This document shows, piece by piece, positions 11,985 through 22,889 of a DNA stretch of 64,000 nt. The DNA comes from Armigeres subalbatus (lineage: Eukaryota; Arthropoda; Insecta; Diptera; Culicidae). The notes under the pieces are model-generated. The model made no database searches. It saw only the letters and a list, made by a program, of their open reading frames with translations, and was not told the DNA's origin. The first letter of the stretch is position 1. Every line of letters starts with the position of its first letter. The stretch covers positions 392,880,632 to 392,944,631 of the forward strand of contig NC_085141.1 in assembly GCF_024139115.2 (NCBI RefSeq), given 5' to 3'. Made by a program: the position numbers and the translations under genes.

Positions 11985-12540
11985 TTGACTCATTCCGGCC
12001 ACATGCCTACTTTTAAAGTAGGGATTACATCTGCCATTGCTTCAATCCGGGCATGCACCTTAATACCGCATCAAATCCACCATTGCCTTAATCGCCTAAC
12101 TTTAAAAACTCAAGCATCACACTTGTCGTAGACGAGTTACTAAAACCAATCAAGTCACATATTGCAACCAAATCAATCTGAATTGTGCTTTTCGGGGAAG
12201 AGATCACATGTACCATTGATTTATTTCCGACAAGAGCCTACTTATAAATAAGGAGTCACATCTACCATTGCCATAATCTGGGCAGTGCCTAATTTTAAAG
12301 AAGGGATCACACCCACCATTGCATTGCCACAATTCAGGCCACACACCTACTTTTAATGGAGGGATTACATCCACCATTGCTCCAATCCGGACAAGCGCCT
12401 ACTTTTAAAGAACAAATCAAATCCTCCATTGCCATAATCCGTGCAAGCGCTTATTTTTAAAGAAGGGATCACATCCACCATTGCCTCAATCAAGGCAGGC
12501 ACCTTCTTTTAAAGAAGGAACCACATTCACCATTTTTTTT
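11985..12540 (-). repeat. 52-bp interior minisatellite
   Basis: Tandem diverged copies of a unit containing CACATCCACCATTGCC, ATAATCCGGGCAAGCG and CCTACTTTTAAAGAAG. Two neighbouring copies are spaced exactly 52 bp (12426 and 12478). The reverse complement of this block, including an embedded MITE, aligns along its length with 31960-32240, so it is the interior of a terminal-array element. Confidence 0.88.
12108..12197 (-). mobile_element. small MITE, old copy in the minisatellite
   Basis: About 90 bp, from CTCAAGCATCACAC on the left to GCACAATT...CGGGG on the right. It is the reverse complement of the copy at about 31962-32055 and shares its flanking minisatellite, so both come from one ancestral insertion. 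Related to the elements at 14545 and 19585 (AGCACAATTC end). Confidence 0.7.
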
Positions 12541-12544
12541 CTCC

Positions 12545-12980
12545 TGTTCGGGTGTGCCACTGCGACCAGTTATTAGATCTTCTGTAGCGTTACCCGTATC
12601 CTTAGTGTTTAAGTGCATGTCGAATTACTCCATTACTATTGATAAGCAATGCAGTATCGGCTTCGATACAGTTGTTGTTTTGTTTTCTCAAGAGCACCAT
12701 GACAAGGTCCCGCTATTTAGACCCTTCACAGAGAGCAATCCCATTGAAGGCGCGCCCCTTATCAATCCTGTCTTGAGAAAATCTGATTGTATCTGATCTG
12801 ATGATATTGGGATTACAATCGGCATACGGGAAGAATTACAGACAAAGTTTGTTACCTTTGCCTATACAAAGTTTGTTACCTTTGCACTTTTTTCATGTTA
12901 AGATATAACAAAGGCATTAAAGGAGGTTCGAAAATATTGCCCAAAGAAACGTATTTTTTTTTTATGTAAGCAAGTATTAT
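12545..12980. other. unassigned DNA
   Basis: No tandem structure, no recognisable protein. The short frame at 12554-12796 has no known motif. Confidence 0.45.
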
Positions 12981-12984
12981 GCGA

Positions 12985-13165
12985 ATGGGGTGTACCCGTT
13001 AGGTATAATGAACGTTATACATAAATGACCCAAAGAACAGCCCATGACATAAAGAAGGCAGAATTATGCCAAACGACCATTATGCCTAACGTACATTATC
13101 CCTAACGTTCCTAATGCGTAACGTCCATTATGCCTAACGTACTTATGCCTAACGTAGCGGACTTA
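12985..13165 (-). repeat. array of GTTAGGCATAATG words
   Basis: Copies of ATTATGCCTAACGT, with variants such as ATTATGCCAAACGACC, dominate 13070-13165. Two copies in the opposite sense lie near 13005. Read on the minus strand the word is CGTTAGGCATAATGG, a variant of the TTTGGCATAA word at 11796. It is probably the terminus of a related element. Boundaries are not resolved. Confidence 0.7.
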
Positions 13166-13544
13166 TGTGAATGGTCGCAAATCAACGCACAAAAAGACCA
13201 CTAGAGACCCACTTTTCTCCCCTTCACTATGATCGGTCTATGAAAAAACCCTAAACAGTATTCCTCGAACTTCCAACAACATTAAGTGGAATACGCTTTT
13301 GAAACGAGGAAGCCCTCCGTTTTATAGCGTTCCAAAACAGTTCCAACTAGAAGAAAGAAATGCGACAACTGATACCCTACGACCACTGCAGGCCAAGAAG
13401 ACATATAGAATGGAAATAGCAGAAAAGGATGAAAAACTAGACAAACGTTCATATATTTCAAGTGATTGACATATTTTTTATTTCAATATGATTAGGGAAA
13501 ATAACATGTTGTTATAGAATCCGGAAGTATACATAAATATATAA
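13166..13544. other. unassigned DNA
   Basis: About 380 bp without a recognised gene, repeat or inverted repeat. Confidence 0.45.
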
Positions 13545-13675
13545 CCTATTCGGGCGAGTGGTCCATTCGGGCGAATCTTCTTTTCGGGCGTTTGGTCTTT
13601 TCGGGCAAATGGAATTCGGGCGACTGTTACTTTCGGGAGTTTGTTATTCGGGCGAGTGTCATTCGGGCGTTTGTG
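13545..13675 (+). repeat. array of ATTCGGGCGA words
   Basis: Eight or so copies of a word such as ATTCGGGCGAGTG and TTTCGGGCGTTTGGTC, spaced about 13-19 bp. The layout is the same as the CATTTGGC-type terminal arrays, but the word differs. No matching inverted end was found nearby, so this is a solo array. Confidence 0.75.
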
Positions 13676-14117
13676 ATAGAATCCTATTACACTAGCACAA
13701 AATGGAAATTGGACAAAAACATGATAGTGTCCCCCGGTAGGCTCCCTGACGGAAGGGCAGAGGAGTAGGTTGGGTGTCAGAAATAAAAGGTAGAAAACAA
13801 AAAAAAGCTCGAAAATAAACATAAATCGCAAAGTAGGCCCGAAATATGAAACAATAGTACTTTAAAAAACAAAGGCAAAACAAGAAAAGGTCAATGTTTA
13901 GAAATTATGCATATATTTTTTTGGCAAATAAACGCGCAAAGTTGATTTGGAAATCGGATTTAGAAATCTCTTTACATAAAAATGAGTTTACATTTCCTTT
14001 GAGACAATAAAACTCACGAACGAGTTGACGAGTTCGCACTTGCGATTAAACGCAGCTGTGGAATGCCGGGCTGAAGATTGCATTTAGATACTGCATTCTG
14101 ATGCGGAAAAAGATTCA
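13676..14117. other. unassigned DNA
   Basis: Short minus-strand frames (13478-13883) overlap the array edge and have no recognised domain. Nothing else identified. Confidence 0.45.
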
Positions 14118-14418
14118 GTAGTTTACGTCTTCTTCTTCTTCTTCTTATTGGCATTACATCCCCACACTGGGACAGAGCCGCCTCGCAGCTTAGTGTTCAT
14201 TAAGCATTTCCACAGTTATTAACTGCGAGGTTTCTAAGCCAGGTTACCATTTTTGCATTCGTATATCATGAGGCTAGCACGATGATACTTTTTATGCCCA
14301 GGGAAGTCGAAAAATGCCTAGACCGGCACCGGGAATCGAACCCAGCCACCCTCAGCATGATCTTGTTTTGTAGCCGCGCGTCTTACCGCACGGCTAAGGA
14401 GGGCCCCGTAGTTTACGT
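14118..14418 (-). mobile_element. tRNA-derived SINE (Feilai type), copy 2
   Basis: The body is 14129-14407 on the minus strand, with the same tRNA-like head (B box GGTTCGATTCCCGG) and (GAA)n tail as the other copies. It lacks a short stretch present in copies 3 and 4 (near 14310, after GAAGTCGA). The 11-bp perfect target duplication GTAGTTTACGT lies at 14118-14128 and 14408-14418, showing a recent, complete insertion. Confidence 0.95.
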
Positions 14419-14544
14419 ATAAGAGGTAATATATTTCAGGAAATATTTCAATTTGAAATATTAATTTGGATATTTATTGTATTTTGTTTGAATCTGGATT
14501 GTATTTGAGCTAGATTTGGCTTTGATTCAGATTTGATTTGGATT

Positions 14545-14638
14545 CCCTAGCAGCACAATTCACGTTGATTTGGTTGCAATAACTCATATATGACCAAAAA
14601 CTATCATAAACTGATTTACAACATGTGTGTTGCTCGGG
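14545..14638 (+). mobile_element. 94-bp MITE (CCC-AGCA ends)
   Basis: The left end is CCCTAGCAGCACAATTC. The right end, reverse-complemented, is CCCGAGCAACACACATG. The immediate flanks are TTGGATT on both sides, but the surrounding DNA is full of this word, so only a TT duplication is safe. Non-coding. Confidence 0.75.
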
Positions 14639-14929
14639 TTGGATTTTGATAGGATTTGGATTGAATTTTGAACAGATTCGGATAGAATTTGGGTTCGATT
14701 TGAATTGTTTGGATTTGATTCAGAATAGATATGGATTGGATTTTTGTTTGATTCGGATTGGATTAAGATTAAATTTTTGATTTGGACTTTTATTGGATGT
14801 GGCTTTTGAATGGATTTGGATTGAATTTTGATATGATTCGGCTTAGATTTGAACTTGATTTTTGTTATTTTTTTATTGGATTTAATTTAGATTAAATTTG
14901 GGATGAATTTGTATTGGGTTGGAATTGAA

Positions 14930-15395
14930 CCGTTTGTTTGAGAAACTGCATATGTAACATTTTTGGCCAAAATGAGATTTTTATATATTCGTAAAAAAAA
15001 TTTTGTTCAGGAATGTATGAAAAAAAATTCGTTTGTTTGAGGATCTACATATCTAGATCAACATTTGAAAAGGGCGTAACAGCCAAAATTTATTTCTTCT
15101 GATTCTTCGTCTACATATAAAGCTATATATGTGGACAAAGAATCAGAAGGAATAAATTTTGGCTGTTACGCCCTTTTCAAATGTTGGTCTAGATATGTCC
15201 ACACACTTTGAAGAGCAATTATGGAGTACTGCTTACAGTTTTTGCACTGGAAGTGCCCCAGGGTGTTGAGTTTTGCCAAAAACTATTGATCTGTATCGAA
15301 AAAATCGAAAGATTCGGTGCAAATTTGTTCAAAAACAGTTTTTTGTTGTTTTCTCGAAATAGTGTAAAATGGACTTATGCAGTTTCTCAAACAAA
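14930..15395. mobile_element. inverted-repeat element with hairpin core
   Basis: Ends read GTTTGTTTGAGAAACTGCAT on the left (14931) and the same sequence inverted on the right (about 15372-15393). This gives a roughly 460-bp element with terminal inverted repeats of over 20 bp. The hairpin at 15049-15196 is nested inside. No coding capacity is recognised. Confidence 0.65.
15049..15196. mobile_element. 148-bp near-perfect hairpin MITE, copy 1
   Basis: A palindrome with arms of about 62 bp. The left arm starts CTAGATCAACATTTGAAAAG and includes GGGCGTAACAGCC; the right arm mirrors it with only a few mismatches. It is nearly identical to the element at 49286-49431. The single-stranded form would fold into one long hairpin. 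Confidence 0.88.
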
Positions 15396-15960
15396 TGATT
15401 CAATTAGATTGTGAATTTTGATTAGATTTGGATTGTATTTGGGTAGGGTTTGAAATCGGATTTGAATTTGGGTTAAATTTGAGTAAGGTGTGATATGGAT
15501 TTGGATCAGAGTTGTATTAAATTCACATATTTTATATTATTTGATTTAATATTATATTTGCGAGTGATTTAGAATGTATTTGATTTGAATTTGATTCAGA
15601 TTTTGTTTGCATCGGATTTTATTGGATTTTGATTGGATTTACATTTGAGATTGGATCATATTTATATTAAATTTGGATTTGAATTGAATTTTGATTGGAT
15701 TTGGATAAGATTTAGAATAAGTTTGGATTTTATTTGAATAGAATTTTGATTGGATTTAATTGGGATTGGATTTTAAATGGATTTGGATTGGATTCGAATG
15801 GGATTTGAATTGTATTTAGAATAGATTTGAATTTTATTCAAATTTGTATTGAATTGGATTTGATAGAAATTTGGTTTAGAATGAAGAATGATCATATTTG
15901 GATTGGATTAGACTTGAATTTGGATTGGATGAGATTTGGAATGGGATAAGATTTGAAGTG

Positions 15961-16130
15961 ATTGTGGTGAGTTTGTTTATGATCGCTTTTGGAATGTAGT
16001 TGGAGCGAATCGCTTTAGAATTTTATCATTTTTGCTCGTTTTATGAGCCGGTTGCTTTTATTTAATGGTTCAGGCACACCGAAGAAGGAATGGATAACGA
16101 GAATATTTCTTCAATGTTCAAGGATATATA
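15961..16130. other. short unassigned spacer
   Basis: Joins the AT-rich repeat to the element at 16131. Nothing recognised. Confidence 0.4.
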
Positions 16131-16437
16131 GTAGAGTGGGGCGCAGTTGTATGGAAAAACGCAAAATTCGTCCGATCAAGTGAGATCAAGGTTTTTCTGA
16201 ATCGTTTTGGGACCCCAATCAACTGTGCAAAATATGGGCTCGATTGGTTGCGACCTCGCATGCCGCATTGCGTTTTAAATTTACATGGAGATTTATATGG
16301 GAAAACGTACTTTTTTACAGTTTTGCTCTTAGCGGCTTCAATTTATTATCAATCACGTGACCTAATACGTTAGCATATAGCCTGGAAGATGCCAAAAAGA
16401 CTTTGCCGAAGAAGGTACGCAGCTGGAAGGTCTATTT

Positions 16438-17905
16438 GGCCGAATGCCGTTTGGCCGAATGTCGTTTGGTCGAATGCCATTTGGCCGAAAGGGTCATTTG
16501 GCCGAACGCCATTTGGCCGAATGCCGTTTGGCCGAAAAGTTAAAATTTGTTTCCTTATTAAGGGAAGAAGAAAGAAGGAAGGAGAAAGGAGCAAGAAGGA
16601 AGAAGGGAAAAGGGAGGAGGAAGAAAAAAGAAAGAAGAAATAAAAAGGAAGAAGGAAGGAAGAAGAAAGACAGAAGAACGAAGAAGATAGAAGGAAAAAG
16701 GAACAAAGATGGAAGAAGGGAGAAGGAAGAAAGAAAAAAGAATAAGAAAGAAGGAAGAAGGAAAAAAGGAGAAGGTAGGAGGAAAAAGAAAGAAGGAAGA
16801 AGGAATAAGTAAGAGAGAAGATAGATGAAGGAAGAAGGGAGAAGGGAGAAGGGAGAAAGGAGAAGGAAGAAGGAAGAAAGAGGAGGGATGAAGGAAGAAG
16901 GAGGAGGGATGAAGGAAGAAGGAGGAGGAAAGAAGGAAGAGTGAAGAAGGAAGAAGGAAGAAGAAAGAAGGAAGATGGAAGAATAAAGAAGAAGAAGGAA
17001 GGAAGAAGGAAGAATAAGGAAGAAGGAAGGAAGAAGTAGGAAGAAGGAAAAAGGAAGAAGGAAAAAGGAAGAAGGAGGAGGGAAGATGGAAGATGAAGGA
17101 AGAAGATGGAAAGAAGAAGGAAGAAGGAAAAAGGGAAAAGGAAGAAGGAAGAAGGAAAAAGGAAGAAGGAAGCTAGAATAAGAAAGAAGGAAGCAGGGAG
17201 AAGGCAGAAGAAAAAAAGAAGAAAGAAGGAAGAAGGAAGAAGGAAGAAAGAAGAAGGAAGAAGGAAGAAGGAAGAAGGAAGAAGGAAGAAGGAAGAAGGA
17301 AGAAGGAAGAAGGAAGAAGGAAGAAGGAAGAAGGAAGAAGGAAGAAGGAAGAAGGAAGAAGGAAGAAGGAAGAAGGAAGAAGGAAGGAAGGAAGAAGGAA
17401 GAAGAAGGAAGAAGGAAGAAGGAAGAAGGAAGAAGGAAGAAGGAAGAAGGAAGAAGGAAGAAGGAAGAAGGAAGAAGGAAGAAGGAAGAAGGAAGAAGGA
17501 AGAAGGAAGAAGGAAGAAGGAAGAAGGAAGAAGGAAGAAGGAAGAAGGAAGAAGGAAGAAGGAAGAAGGAAGAAGGAAGAAGGAAGGAAGAAGGAAGAAG
17601 AAGGAAGAAGGAAGAAGGAAGAAGGAAGAAGGAAGAAGGAAGAAGGAAGAAGGAAGAAGGAAGAAGGAAGAAGGAAGAAGGAAGAAGGAAGAAGGAAGAA
17701 GGAAGAAGGAAGAAGAAAGAAGGAAGAAGGAAGAAGGAAGAAGGAGGAAGGAAGAGGAAAAAAGTAAGAAGGAAGAATAAGGAAAGAAGGAGGAAAGAAG
17801 GAAGAAAGAAGTCGGCCAAATGACCCGTTCGGCCAAACGGCATTCGGTCAAATGGCGTTGGGCCAAACGACATTCGGCCAAACGGCATTCGGCCAAATGG
17901 CCCGA
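16438..17905. mobile_element. nested terminal-array element with heptamer core
   Basis: The left end has seven words of the type TTTGGCCGAATGCCG (16438-16540). The right end (17812-17905) has the inverted set, with matching order (ATGCCG, TGTCG, then CGCC). Between them lies a 1.2-kb purine tract. It interrupts the left arm of the surrounding inverted-repeat element. I see no clear target duplication. Confidence 0.8.
16560..17811 (+). repeat. (GGAAGAA)n polypurine heptamer tract
   Basis: About 1.25 kb of nearly pure purine on the plus strand. From about 17220 to 17750 it is an almost uninterrupted GGAAGAA heptamer array; the left half is more degenerate. A 7-bp period keeps every frame open, which produces long Glu/Arg/Lys frames on the plus strand and Phe/Leu/Pro/Ser frames of over 460 codons on the minus strand. 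These are artefacts of the repeat. Such tracts can form triplex (H-DNA) structures. Confidence 0.95.
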
Positions 17906-18495
17906 CACCAAAAAATGCTATTACGTTTCGAAAATTGATTGTTTAAACCATATGCAAGAAATCAATGTTTCTGCCAGCACTAGCGGACAACCTGTAATTG
18001 TCAGCGGGCAAAACCCAATTTCCTTCTAGTCGGAATTTTACTTTGTGAAATCATTCCGAATATCTCCCATTAGCTCCAAAGTCCTATAAAATCAATAATT
18101 TTGAAATAACACTCAGTTAAATTATTGATCCACGTAGTTCGGCAGTGCTGGCAGAATAAATGATTTTTTGCATATGGTTTGAACACTCAATCTTCGAAGC
18201 GTTATAACTTTTTTCGTGGACGTTCCAGCAACGTGCCTTCTTCAGCAAAGTTTTTCGGCATCCTTTGGGTTATACTTTAACGTAATGTGCCACTTGATTT
18301 ACGATGCACTGAAACCTCTAGTAGTAGAAATGCAAAAATATACGTTCTCCCATACTAATTTCCATACAAACTTCAAACGCGATGCGGAAAGCGAGGAAGC
18401 AACCAATCGGTCCCAAATTCTGCACAGTTGTTCAGGACCCAGAATGGCTTCGAAAAACCATTGATTTGAAAAAAATGACCATGACGCTCCACTCT

Positions 18496-18964
18496 AATAT
18501 ATAGCTATCTAGTTATTATTTGTTTATTACAAACCTTAAGAGTAGAGGAGGAAAAGAAGGTAGTGTAGAAGATCAAGATTACAAAATTATCAGGAATAAA
18601 ACAAAATTGATTCTCTTTACTTTTTTGAATTAGTTAATTTCCAATAAGAATATACTCTTCTGTGAAGTATTTCTAACGCACGTGTAGCGAACTATTTTAG
18701 AATGCGAGAAAATTGCATTCAATCCACTACTGTGTAAATATTTTAGAATGAACGTGTAGAAGAGAAATGACATTCAGTGTGCTGAGCATTGTAGTGACGA
18801 ACGGTCGAGTCTGAAACACTCGGCCGGGTCACGACAGTCTTTCGTTGTAAACTGTCGTTGATATATACGAAAGAAGCTGATTGAAACTTCATGTAGAGGA
18901 AGCGAGTGTTTCATGGTCGGAAAGCTTCCAAGTGTTGAAGTAGCGTGACGATAGGAAGGAAGTA
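18496..18964. other. unassigned DNA
   Basis: No gene, tandem repeat or inverted repeat recognised in about 470 bp. Confidence 0.45.
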
Positions 18965-19320
18965 TTAGGCCACAGTCCATCTGGCCGAGAGCCATTTGAC
19001 CGAAGTAAACACATGACCGCAAAATGTCGTTCGACTGAATGGCTAGTATGGCTGATATGCTGTTCGGCCGAAATGGTCGTTTGGCAGAAAGGGCAATTTG
19101 CCCGAACGGGTCATACGACCGTAGATGTCGTTTACTGAACGGGTCATCTGACAAAAAATGATGTTTAGCCGAACGATAGTGAATGTGAGAAGTGTGAAGT
19201 GACTAATGATAATGAAGAAGTGAGAATTAAGAAAAGACTCACTGTGAAAATTGGCAAGACCGAAGTGAGAAGTAAGAAATGAGTAGTGATAAGTAAGAAG
19301 TAAGGAGTGAGACATACAAA
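18965..19320 (+). repeat. degraded TTTGGCCGAA array with GTGAGAAG tail
   Basis: 18965-19175 carries diverged words like CCATCTGGCCGAGAG, TCGGCCGAAATGGTCG and CCGAACGGGTCAT. It is followed by 140 bp of GTGAGAAGT/GAAGTGAG-type sequence. The element at 59190-60145 has the same two modules in the same order, so this is an old half-copy of that type. Confidence 0.75.
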
Positions 19321-19584
19321 CATTTATTGAGGATTAATCACACGGTATGCAGCTGTAGTACAATTCTCAAAGACAATAACTTAATTGAGAAATGAACAAA
19401 TCGTTGAACGTACCGTAAAAATACTATAACAAAGATTTTAATAATTGATAAATCACAATTATACATTTATGGACATTTTCATTCGGCATGAATAACCCCA
19501 CATAATAGCGGGTCGATTTTATTGATAGCAAATATGTGATAGCCATTCTGTTTTCTCCTGCTTCTGCTTCAATTGGACTCACTA

Positions 19585-19691
19585 CCCTAGCAGCACAATT
19601 CAGTCCGGTTTGGTTGCAGCAACTCGAATGTAATAGAATTTGGTTATATATCAGTAACAGAAACTTCTGTACAACATGTGTACTGCTTGGG
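19585..19691 (+). mobile_element. 107-bp MITE (CCC-AGCA ends)
   Basis: The left end CCCTAGCAGCACAATTCAG is identical over 17 bp to the element at 14545. The right end is ACATGTGTACTGCTTGGG. It is flanked by TA on both sides. Same family as 14545 and the old copies at 12108 and 31962. Confidence 0.8.
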
Positions 19692-21058
19692 TAATGTCTG
19701 TGTGTCGACTGTGAGCAACAGCAATATAGAAGGAGTCATCTTCAAGGAATCAGTCTGGCCAAGTTTTTGTTATGAACGCTAGTAATGTAAAAAGGATTTA
19801 CATCTGGAGCAAAAAAAGTGTCTTCAGAATGTGTTGGGGATTGGGATGTACTAGCTGTTCATAACAGGTACAGCAAAACATCACAAATACGCCCTTATTC
19901 GCACTATCTACTCAGGGAATAGAAGGCCTAGAAGAGCCACCGCTGCCAACTAAAGCGTGAACCGGATACCTGGGACTCCCACAATATCCGCGGCAATAGC
20001 AGCATACGATGCCCTGTGCGTATTTAGTTTTTAATGATGTTTGAATTATTAAGCATCTGGAGGATGCATGAGAAAATAATTGGAACTTGCTCACCGAATT
20101 CGTTTGTCCATTTTCCAATCAGCTAGTCTTCAAAAGGACTGTAGAACCAAAATGTCACTATCATCAGCGGAAGCTAGCAGCAACGGGATATCCATCAAGT
20201 GGGAGCTGTTGAATTTGATACATTTTTCCGCTGGACAATACCGCTTCCTCGATTAATACCGGTGTCCGAATATGAAATTTCGAAAGTGTCATCTCTGTAT
20301 CAAACTTGACTGGGGACGTAACTCGTCCTGGGGACGAATGCTGGCAGCTGATTTGTCTTCCTCTCCACCATCACCTTCTCCCTTTCCGGCACTGGTCGCT
20401 GCCGCTTCAGAGGAATTGTTCGGTTACATCTTCACGACTATAGTTGAAATTCGTGCTTCCGGTTATTACTTCAGTTTCCTCAGGTTGCTGAACACTTTGC
20501 GAAAATGCTGCTAATTTGAATTTCTTTTTTAGGGAGCTGCATTTCCACTAACCACTTAATCCCGTTGTGACGGTTTTTCTCTGGCTCGAAATAAACTGTT
20601 TTGAAAGCAGTGATCATTTTGCACAGCTTCAAAGCTAGAATATATTTCCGTTAATAATAATTGAACTAATGATATTCATATAATTAACTTACAATCTAGT
20701 TTGAATTCAATATTCCAGCAACCGATTCCATCACAACTCTAAACTTGTACAATCTAAATTGATTGCTTCCGTGTGGAAGTATATGGCATTTCCATACATT
20801 CAATTACCAGTGTTGCCAGTTTCACAAACCTAACTATTCTCAACAACCACTATTCGATAAATATTAATAAATATCAATCATATTATTATGAATATGGAAA
20901 TACCTTTTTTTTTTGACGGACGAAAAAACGCGGCCTTGTCCTAGCGTAGCTTACTTCGATCTCATCAAGTTGAAGACTGCCAACTGTCACCGAGAGAAAA
21001 AGTAGATTAATAGAAACTTCACAATGTGTGGTATGCGAAATAAAGTATATTTTTGTTA
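19692..21058. other. unassigned DNA
   Basis: About 1.4 kb with only short frames (19912-20118 minus, 20272-20514 plus) lacking recognised domains. A short T-run near 20905 is the only simple repeat. Confidence 0.45.
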
Positions 21059-21256
21059 TACAGTCAAACCTCCATGAGTCGATATTGAAGGGACCATCGA
21101 CTCATGGAAATATCGAGATGTGGAGAAGAAAATCCTTGGAAAGCTGTTTGAAGGGACCATCACAGTAACCCAGAAAATATTTTTTAATATGGCATAATTT
21201 GCCTCTATGAGTCGATATCGAGTCATAGAACATCGACTCATGGAGGTTTAACTGTA
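21059..21256. mobile_element. Tc1/mariner-type MITE
   Basis: The element is 21061-21254. Ends are CAGTCAAACCTCCATGAGTC and, inverted, CAGTTAAACCTCCATGAGTC. It is flanked by TA at 21059-21060 and 21255-21256, the target duplication of the Tc1/mariner superfamily. An internal repeat of the ATGAGTCGATATCGA type is also present. No transposase; it must be mobilised in trans. Confidence 0.88.
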
Positions 21257-21474
21257 CAACAAAAATTAAAGATATTTTTCACAAAATTCTTGATATATGT
21301 ATGTTATGACGATTTTTATATTGAATTTCTAATAAGCAGTAAATTCCTAATGTTAAATTTCCGTGCTTCTACTTTTTCTCAAGTTATTTTCTTGGTTTCT
21401 TGGCACTGGTGAAGGAACCGATGATATTGTATGACACAGAGTGCCGTGAATCTGAATCCAAGGCTTTTGCTATG

Positions 21475-21741
21475 CTAACAACAGGTCAACAACAAAGTAG
21501 CCGCTTTCGGGACACCTGAACGTGGCTTATCAAAGGCCGACGTGCGGCCACGAACAAACACGTTGAACCAATTCATGGCGGTCGCCATCAAAGAAGGAAA
21601 GTCACCGTACAAGCATCCGAGCGATCTTTGATTTTGCTGAGCGTTCTCCCTTCCATAAACAGAGATTAAATAACCGAGCGATATTTCTCTTTTTCCATTT
21701 ATGAAACACTGACCAACGCACTTGCTTCCAAAGACTTTCAA
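21475..21741 (-). pseudogene. mariner transposase N-terminal remnant
   Basis: Part of this minus-strand frame (YGDFPSLMATAMNWF followed by FVRGRTSAFDKPRSGVPK) matches the second helix-turn-helix and the linker typical of mariner transposases. There the pattern is a YGD start, a W-F pair, a GRTS stretch and an RSG-P-K motif. The upstream part (QCFINGKREISLGYLISVYG) fits the first helix-turn-helix with insertions. The catalytic DD34D region is absent, and the frame stops shortly after the linker. It is a truncated relic. Confidence 0.7.
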
Positions 21742-22679
21742 AACAAAACTAATGAAGGGAATTGGTTTAATTTTTGACCATATGTTTCTTAGAAGTTATA
21801 CTGCACGATGGTAAAACCTATTTGTAATAGTAGCGCCATCGAGCGGTGAGGCTAAAAACTCCTTGAACGACCCTCAACCGTATTTTCATTCTGATTTCTC
21901 AGTTTCATTTGAGTCTTTCTGTCTTCAAGTTTTTGGTCCACTCATTTCCGATTATTTGTTAAAGGGGTTATTGGTTCAACATTAGGGGCTTCCGATTTTT
22001 ACGTCACCGCCTAATTGGAAATCTGGACTCGGTCGAACACGACGAGAAGCATTCACGTGGACGGTGGTATGAGCTTTGATTTTCCAAACGAAGAAAAATG
22101 ATGCTTTGTTCCGAATGATTGGATTAAATCGGTGTGGAAATCACGCTCCGATGGAAGTTGCTATGGTTATGAATGGATTCCACTTGCAACAGGCGGCGGT
22201 AACATCGCCAGGGCTGCGCTCGCTCTCCGGCTCTATCGTCGATTGAATCAATTTGTGTGTGGTGAATGATTACAAGAAATAGCTTGATAGGTAGTGAAAG
22301 GAGTTGGAGAAGCTTTTCTGATATTTAGCTGTTATTGATACGAAGTGACGGGCCATTTGTAGAAGGTGTGTATGTGTGTGTGGAGTAAGAATAAGAAACG
22401 GTTTCTATAAGGGTTTTTACACAAAGAAATAGTTCATCAATTATAGTGAATGTTTGATTAGGCTGAAATAATTGGGGATGGAGATTCCAAGTGATGCATC
22501 AATTGGAAGAACAAATTGGACTTCAAACCACTTACATAAATTTAGTTTTTTATTTTGGTTTATGAAATAAAGCAAAGCGCATAGAATACGTAATGTGGAA
22601 AGCATTCTTAAAATATTGAAAAAAAAAGATTTTGGACTCATTTCGTTTTCATAATTTTTGGGACAAATCATTACTCGAG

Positions 22680-22886
22680 ATTGGTTGCAGTCTGGCGGGA
22701 CTTGCAAAAATTGCCATTGCCCCTTCACAAATAGGATTGCCCTCCGCTTGCTTTCAAATTCACTTATATAAAACTTTTTCATGCCTACCGTATCCTAACG
22801 GAACTATGAAATCTATACTTTCGCCTCTAATTCTATCATGGACATGTGCGTCCAAGTTTGGAAGATCATATTAGCATTTCCATAAC
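22680..22886 (+). mobile_element. MITE relic, partner of the one at 47761
   Basis: 22786-22886 (ATACTTTCGCCTCTAATTCT, GGACATGTGCGTCCAAG, ATATTAGCATTTCCATA) matches the right inverted repeat of the element at 47761-48190. The preceding 100 bp (TTGCTTTCAAATTCA, CATGCCTACCGTATCCTAA) matches its interior. The left end is missing. Confidence 0.75.
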
Positions 22887-22889
22887 ATT

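Larger units (their letters stand above)
14460..15960 (+). repeat. AT-rich degenerate GATTTGGATT repeat
   Basis: About 1.5 kb dominated by irregular copies of GATTTGGATTGGATTTGAATT-like words. The purine/T bias is strong and there is no strict period. It hosts the MITE at 14545, the inverted-repeat element at 14930 and the hairpin at 15049. Confidence 0.85.
16131..18495. mobile_element. long inverted-repeat element, split by an insertion
   Basis: The left arm 16131-16437 and the inverted right arm 18202-18495 are homologous over about 300 bp with roughly two-thirds identity by eye. Shared landmarks are AGAGTGG at the tips, GACCGATTGGTTGC-like and GATGCCGAAAAACTTTG-like segments, and GCTGGAA at the inner edge. 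A second inverted pair, 17922-18000 and 18118-18212 (AAACCATATGCAA, CTGCCAGCACT), continues the same arms inward. The arms were therefore longer, and the left one was cut by the insertion at 16438-17905. Flanks carry ATATATA on both sides. Non-coding. Confidence 0.75.

Noticed and set aside
16370..17911. Minus-strand frame of 513 codons rich in Phe, Leu, Pro and Ser, and the plus-strand Glu/Arg/Lys frame
   Set aside because: Translation of the GGAAGAA heptamer tract and of the terminal arrays.
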